Of a stretch of DNA of 9,036 nucleotides, positions 5,467-9,036 are shown one piece after another. The DNA is from Shewanellaceae bacterium (GTDB lineage Bacteria; Pseudomonadota; Gammaproteobacteria; Enterobacterales; Shewanellaceae), in NCBI GenBank assembly GCA_016779685.1, contig JADHND010000055.1, forward strand, positions 1-9,036, given 5' to 3'. The translations under genes were made by a program, and so were the position numbers. The notes under the pieces were generated by a model, which ran no database searches, was not told where the DNA came from, and saw only the letters and a program-made list of their open reading frames with translations. Each line of letters starts with the position of its first letter. The first letter of the stretch is position 1.

Positions 5467-7599
5467 ATGACCATGTCTAAAAGAAACATCATGCTGGTTC
5501 CTATCAGCACGGACACCGGCCTCACCTCGGTGAGCCTTGGGTTCATCCATGCGCTAGAACGCTCTGGTTTAAAAACGCATTTTTTTAAGCCCGTTGCCCA
5601 ACAACCGCATGACTATGAACGGCATTACCAAAATGCAAACAGCGCCCCTTTCCCGATGGATTATGTACAAGAAAAAATTGGGGACAACAAATTGGATGTG
5701 TTGCTCGAAGAAATTCTTGAGCGCGCCCAAAAAGCACCGGCAGACACCGAAGTCACCATCGTTGAAGGTTTGGTGACCACCCGGAGCCACCCTTTCTCTG
5801 GCCGACTCAATCGTGCCATCGCCAGTGCGCTCGACTGCGACATTATTTTCGTGGGACACCCCGCAAACGATAGCCCTAAAGCGTTTCACCAACGCTTAGA
5901 GATCATCTATCAAGCCTGGGGCGGCGCGCAAAACAAAAGCATCCAAGGCTGCATTATGAACAAACTTAATGCACCCGTTGATAGCCAAGGATACGTGCGC
6001 CCTGATCTGACCGAGATTTTTGATCAATCCAACGAAGCGACCCTATCGGAAACAGCGCAAGCTAAGCTCATCGCCAAGTTTGAAAAAAACTGTCCCATGC
6101 CCGTGTTAGGGGCGATCCCCTTTCAACTGAACATGCTGTATCCGCGGGCTTGTGATTTAGCCAAGCATCTGGACGCGCAGATCTTGAATGCTGGCGATAT
6201 GGCAGAACGCCGGCTTCACAAAGTCACCTTCTGCGCTCGCTCGTTACCGAACTTGGTCGAGCACATCACCGCCGGCTCACTGCTGGTGACCTCTGGTGAC
6301 CGCGCGGATGTGATTGTGTCAGCGAACCTAGCTGCTATGAATGGTGTGAAAATTGGTGCCTTGTTGTTGACCAGTGGCTATGAACCAGACCCCAATATTA
6401 TGGCCTTATGTGAACAAGGTTTTGCCACGGGGCTGCCGGTGTTCGTGACCTCGGGCAACACCTGGCAAACGTCGCTCAACATTCACAGCTTTGATCAGAA
6501 AATCCCCACCGATGATCAGGAACGGATCCGTGATACCCAGGAGTTTATCGCTTCGCATTTAAATGAGTCATGGCTCCAATCGTTGACGAAAGATGCCCAA
6601 AGACAAAGCCAGCTCTCGCCACCTGCGTTTCGCTATCAGCTCACCCAGCTCGCCCGTGCGGCGCAAAAAACCGTGGTGTTGCCTGAAGGCGATGAGCCAC
6701 GCACCGTTAAGGCCGCAGCGATTTGTGCCGAACGTGGCATCGCCAATTGCGTCTTGCTGGGCAACCCGCAGGAAATTCAACGTGTTGCAGCCCAAGAAGG
6801 GGTTCAGCTCGGTCAAGGGATCACCATCCTCGATCCACAACTTGAAATCGAGAAATACATTGAGCCCATGGTCGCCTTGCGAAAACACAAAGGACTGACC
6901 GAGATCGTTGCGAAAGAGCAATTGCAAGACACCGTGGTGTTGGGCACCATGATGTTGCAATGCAATCAAGTCGATGGTCTGGTCTCAGGTGCTGTGCACA
7001 CGACTGCCAACACCATTCGACCCGCATTGCAGCTCATCAAAACCGCACCGAACTCCAAGCTGGTGTCGTCGGTGTTCTTTATGCTGATGCCGGAACAAGT
7101 GTATATTTATGGTGATTGTGCGATCAACCCCGATCCAACCGCCGCCCAACTGGCCGATATTGCGATTCAATCCGCCGACTCAGCGAGCGCTTTTGGCATC
7201 GAGCCCAAAGTCGCCATGATTTCTTATTCAACGGGCGCGTCGGGTTCCGGCAGTGATGTTGAAAAAGTGCGTCAAGCCACCGCGCTCGCGCAACAACAAC
7301 GTCCCGACCTTTTGATTGACGGACCATTACAATACGATGCCGCGGTCATGCCGAATGTCGCGAAATCAAAAGCGCCGAACAGCCCCGTGGCTGGTCAAGC
7401 CAATGTGTTTATCTTCCCTGATTTGAACACCGGCAACACCACTTACAAGGCGGTTCAACGCAGCGCCGATTTAATCAGCATCGGGCCGATGCTACAAGGT
7501 ATGAACAAGCCTGTGAATGACTTGTCGCGCGGTGCCTTGGTGGACGACATCGTCTATACCATCGCCCTCACGGCCATTCAAGCCGAGCAAAATGCCTAA
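5467..7599 (+). CDS. pta: Phosphate acetyltransferase, long three-domain form
   Basis: Pta interconverts acetyl-CoA plus phosphate and acetyl phosphate plus CoA, forming with AckA the acetate pathway and the acetyl-phosphate pool. The product is 710 residues (E. coli 714) and resembles the E. coli enzyme throughout. Domain order: a BioD-like P-loop domain (about 1-220) with the degenerate loop TDTGLTSVSLG (15-25), a central DRTGG-type domain (about 225-345), and the catalytic PTA/PTB domain (about 385-705) with LPEGDEPRT (405-413), GDCAINPDPT (549-558) and YSTGASGSGSD (587-597). This is the long, allosterically regulated type, not the short catalytic-only form of many Firmicutes. The start is ATG at 5467, with AGGA 11 nt upstream; an ATG two codons later (5473) is possible, and one at 5410 would overlap ackA and add unrelated residues. 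The 20-nt gap to ackA shows an operon. Confidence 0.96.
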   Translation: MTMSKRNIMLVPISTDTGLTSVSLGFIHALERSGLKTHFFKPVAQQPHDYERHYQNANSAPFPMDYVQEKIGDNKLDVLLEEILERAQKAPADTEVTIVEGLVTTRSHPFSGRLNRAIASALDCDIIFVGHPANDSPKAFHQRLEIIYQAWGGAQNKSIQGCIMNKLNAPVDSQGYVRPDLTEIFDQSNEATLSETAQAKLIAKFEKNCPMPVLGAIPFQLNMLYPRACDLAKHLDAQILNAGDMAERRLHKVTFCARSLPNLVEHITAGSLLVTSGDRADVIVSANLAAMNGVKIGALLLTSGYEPDPNIMALCEQGFATGLPVFVTSGNTWQTSLNIHSFDQKIPTDDQERIRDTQEFIASHLNESWLQSLTKDAQRQSQLSPPAFRYQLTQLARAAQKTVVLPEGDEPRTVKAAAICAERGIANCVLLGNPQEIQRVAAQEGVQLGQGITILDPQLEIEKYIEPMVALRKHKGLTEIVAKEQLQDTVVLGTMMLQCNQVDGLVSGAVHTTANTIRPALQLIKTAPNSKLVSSVFFMLMPEQVYIYGDCAINPDPTAAQLADIAIQSADSASAFGIEPKVAMISYSTGASGSGSDVEKVRQATALAQQQRPDLLIDGPLQYDAAVMPNVAKSKAPNSPVAGQANVFIFPDLNTGNTTYKAVQRSADLISIGPMLQGMNKPVNDLSRGALVDDIVYTIALTAIQAEQNA

Positions 7600-7605
7600 A
7601 GCAAT

Positions 7606-7629
7606 TGGCGACGTGGTCACACGTCGCCA
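7606..7629 (+). terminator. Strong hairpin after pta, without a U-tract
   Basis: TGGCGACGTG (7606-7615) and CACGTCGCCA (7620-7629) are perfect 10-bp inverted arms around the loop GTCA, 7 bases after the pta stop. No run of T follows on the plus strand, and none on the minus side either. It probably marks or protects the 3' end of the ackA-pta mRNA; efficient Rho-independent termination is doubtful. Confidence 0.5.
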
Positions 7630-7656
7630 TACAATAAAACGCCAAAATAGCAAAAG

Positions 7657-7687
7657 TTGACTAAACTTAGGATATATCAAGTCTTAT
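7657..7687 (+). promoter_or_regulatory. Weak candidate promoter for the small exported protein gene
   Basis: TTGACT (7657-7662; four of six to the -35) and TCTTAT (7682-7687; four of six to the -10) are separated by a long 19-bp spacer. The start would be only a few bases before the ATG at 7701, and no Shine-Dalgarno is visible, so a nearly leaderless mRNA or readthrough from pta are both possible. Confidence 0.22.
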
Positions 7688-7700
7688 TTGTTGTGTGCTT

Positions 7701-8126
7701 ATGCGTTACTTAGCCTTATTCTTGCTCCCTTTGATGTTGCTGACGACTCAAGCTTGCGAAGAAAAAATAGAAAAGCCTGAGATCACGGCCGTCAAATTTC
7801 TCACCGAAGTCTATATCAAACGAAGCGCCCAAGGCGCCATCAAACTCACCCATGGCAACCTCAAAAGACGTATGGAAAAGAACTATGCCATCAACTCCAT
7901 GCAACGCAATGTGCTGCGGGTACAAATGGACACCGTCGAAAAAATCCGCATCGTTAACGTCGATATGGACTTCTTTCGACTCAACCGCCACGATGTCAAA
8001 GCCAGCTACCAATTGATCGGCACTCGCAACGACAAACGCTTCATCGATGTCGTCATGATGGAAATGGCCTACATCGAAGATGAATGGAAAATCATCGACA
8101 TCCTACCCGATAGATTTGCCCGATAA
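7701..8126 (+). CDS. Small secreted protein or lipoprotein of unknown function
   Basis: I do not recognise a named family. From the ATG at 7701 the product is 141 residues; a GTG two codons earlier (7695) is the alternative start. Residues 1-18 form an export signal: R2, then a hydrophobic core LALFLLPLMLL, ending TTQAC. C19 could be a lipidation site, but Thr at -3 and Gln at -2 make a poor lipobox, so cleavage by signal peptidase I after A18 is also possible. The mature part is charged and mixed alpha/beta: AVKFLTEVYIKRSAQGAIKL (30-49) would be a helix, followed by strand-like segments ending in EDEWKIIDILP (126-136). That pattern recalls NTF2-like/DUF4878-type proteins in which a conserved Trp sits in the last strand (W129). 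This is a fold-level guess. It stands alone between ackA-pta and the convergent hsdR; expected location is the cell envelope or periplasm. Confidence 0.75.
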   Translation: MRYLALFLLPLMLLTTQACEEKIEKPEITAVKFLTEVYIKRSAQGAIKLTHGNLKRRMEKNYAINSMQRNVLRVQMDTVEKIRIVNVDMDFFRLNRHDVKASYQLIGTRNDKRFIDVVMMEMAYIEDEWKIIDILPDRFAR

Positions 8127-8151
8127 CGCCACCTGTGCAACAAAGTAACAT

Positions 8152-8185
8152 AAAAACAACAGCTTGATCTTAAATCACCCTGTTG
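8152..8185 (-). terminator. Rho-independent terminator of hsdR
   Basis: Read on the minus strand, CAACAG (8185-8180) pairs with CTGTTG (8162-8157). Inside it TGAT (8177-8174) pairs with ATCA (8168-8165) across a 2x2 internal loop, with a 5-nt apical loop. TTTTT (8156-8152) follows directly. It starts 8 bases after the hsdR stop, as expected for an intrinsic terminator. It has no U-tract in the plus direction, so it may not stop transcripts from the convergent gene. Confidence 0.65.
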
Positions 8186-8193
8186 ATGTCGCG

Positions 8194-9036
8194 TTACAAA
8201 TCACCACCAATCCCTTTGTATTTTTCAACCAACTCAGTAATTTTTTGAAAAATAATTTGCTTGAGGGTACGAAACTTAGGATTCAGCGGACTCAATTTAG
8301 GCAAAGCTTCATTTAAAGCCGTGCCATTTTCAGAAGCGTATTCATTTTTCAGAGAAATCTCTAGATAGCGTTTCAAAGGCTCAGGATTCAAATTTTCCGC
8401 TTGGATCAGTTGCTCTACTTCCTGTTGCTGTTCCTGTTGCGCAAATTTAAAAAATTCATCGATGATGTTGGCTTTATCTGCCATCGCATCCAAATCCGTT
8501 CGCTGGATAAAATCCACCACCAAACTTTCTTTCGCACGATTGCCAAGACTGGCACGCACATGACGCCGAACTTCATCGATCAAACCCTCTTTGCTTGGGT
8601 TCTTTTTGTTTTGCTCAAAAATCAGTTCCAAAATGAAGTCTAAGTTGATTTCTTGGGATTTTAGCAAGTCCACTTCAAACACCACATCATCCCAATCAAG
8701 CGTCGATTCACTTTGCTCTTGGCTGGCACGTTGACGGCGCAACCAATCTCGTGTGTCGTTGTAGGTAGAACGATAGTCTTGGATCAAGCGTTCAGAAGGC
8801 ATCGGAATGTTTTTAAGCTGGTCGATGGCATCATCGTCCAAGTAGTAAGTCGATTTAAAAGCGGTGACCGCTTCAGGATCGGTTAAATCGACTTTTTGCA
8901 AGGCTTTGAGTCCCGTGAACTCATCGTAATTTTGCAAGATGTTTTCGACTTTAAGATATTCACCAAACAACTTCGCAAAGGCTTTTTTGTCTTGCTCAGT
9001 TTCAATCTTATCCGCATCTGGAAATTGGGTTTGTAA
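8194..9036 (-). CDS. hsdR: Type I restriction enzyme R subunit, C-terminal 280 residues (runs off right edge)
   Basis: HsdR is the ATP-driven translocase and endonuclease subunit of a type I restriction-modification complex with HsdM and HsdS. The frame is open from the right edge to a TAA at 8196-8194. Visible residues match, from memory, the all-helical C-terminal domain of EcoR124-type HsdR, which contacts the methylase core: AFAKLFGEYLKVENILQNYDEF (fragment residues 19-40), VVFEVDLLKSQEINLDFILE (118-137), and a charged tail with a Gln/Glu-rich helix near 197-210. Nuclease and helicase motifs would lie in the missing part, roughly 700 residues upstream, so activity cannot be judged. hsdM and hsdS would be expected beyond the right edge. 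Lower GC than ackA-pta, by eye, would fit horizontal acquisition. Its own terminator follows. Confidence 0.85.
   Translation of the reverse strand, partial: LQTQFPDADKIETEQDKKAFAKLFGEYLKVENILQNYDEFTGLKALQKVDLTDPEAVTAFKSTYYLDDDAIDQLKNIPMPSERLIQDYRSTYNDTRDWLRRQRASQEQSESTLDWDDVVFEVDLLKSQEINLDFILELIFEQNKKNPSKEGLIDEVRRHVRASLGNRAKESLVVDFIQRTDLDAMADKANIIDEFFKFAQQEQQQEVEQLIQAENLNPEPLKRYLEISLKNEYASENGTALNEALPKLSPLNPKFRTLKQIIFQKITELVEKYKGIGGDL

Noticed and set aside
6568..6969. 133-codon frame antisense to pta
   Set aside because: It is a shadow of the conserved catalytic domain with no start signal or homology.
1..9036. CRISPR arrays, tRNA/rRNA genes, insertion sequences, retrons or other named mobile systems
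   Set aside because: No spaced direct repeats, cloverleaf-like sequences, transposase or reverse-transcriptase motifs were found on either strand.

Overview
The window looks like chromosomal housekeeping DNA from a gammaproteobacterium. Dxs, IspA, Fur, AckA and especially Pta read very close to their Escherichia coli counterparts. The left edge holds the start of a PomA/MotA-type flagellar stator gene divergent from xseB-ispA-dxs, an arrangement I recall from Vibrio and other marine gammaproteobacteria. Genus cannot be fixed from the sequence alone. Base composition is moderate by eye. There are no rRNA or tRNA genes, CRISPR arrays, insertion sequences or prophage genes.

Layout. 1-89 (-): the first 29 codons of pomA, running off the left edge. 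90-339: divergent intergenic region with a T10 run and the probable xseB promoter. 340-3348 (+): a tight isoprenoid operon, xseB (GTG start), ispA (ATGA overlap) and dxs (16 bp gap). 3359-3793 (-): fur, convergent with dxs and only 10 bp from it. 3794-4252: a 459-bp divergent region between fur and ackA, AT-rich and dense in dyad symmetries, with candidate promoters in both directions and a possible short upstream ORF before fur. 4253-7599 (+): ackA-pta, the acetate/acetyl-phosphate operon, followed by a GC-rich hairpin. 7701-8126 (+): a small exported or lipoprotein-like protein of unknown function. 8194-9036 (-): the last 280 codons of a type I restriction enzyme R subunit (hsdR, EcoR124 type), with its own U-tract terminator at 8152-8185, running off the right edge.

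Function. Dxs makes 1-deoxy-D-xylulose 5-phosphate, the entry to the MEP pathway, and IspA condenses the resulting IPP and DMAPP to farnesyl diphosphate. XseB is the small subunit of exonuclease VII and travels with them. AckA and Pta interconvert acetate, acetyl phosphate and acetyl-CoA. Fur is the iron-responsive regulator. HsdR is the motor/nuclease subunit of a defence system whose other genes lie outside the window.

I did not find a convincing new biological system. The parts most worth a second look are non-coding: the leader hairpin and operator-like dyads before ackA, the promoter plus 16-bp palindrome and mini-ORF before fur, and the homopolymer tract before pomA. In the coding sequence, Fur has Ser instead of Cys at position 133.
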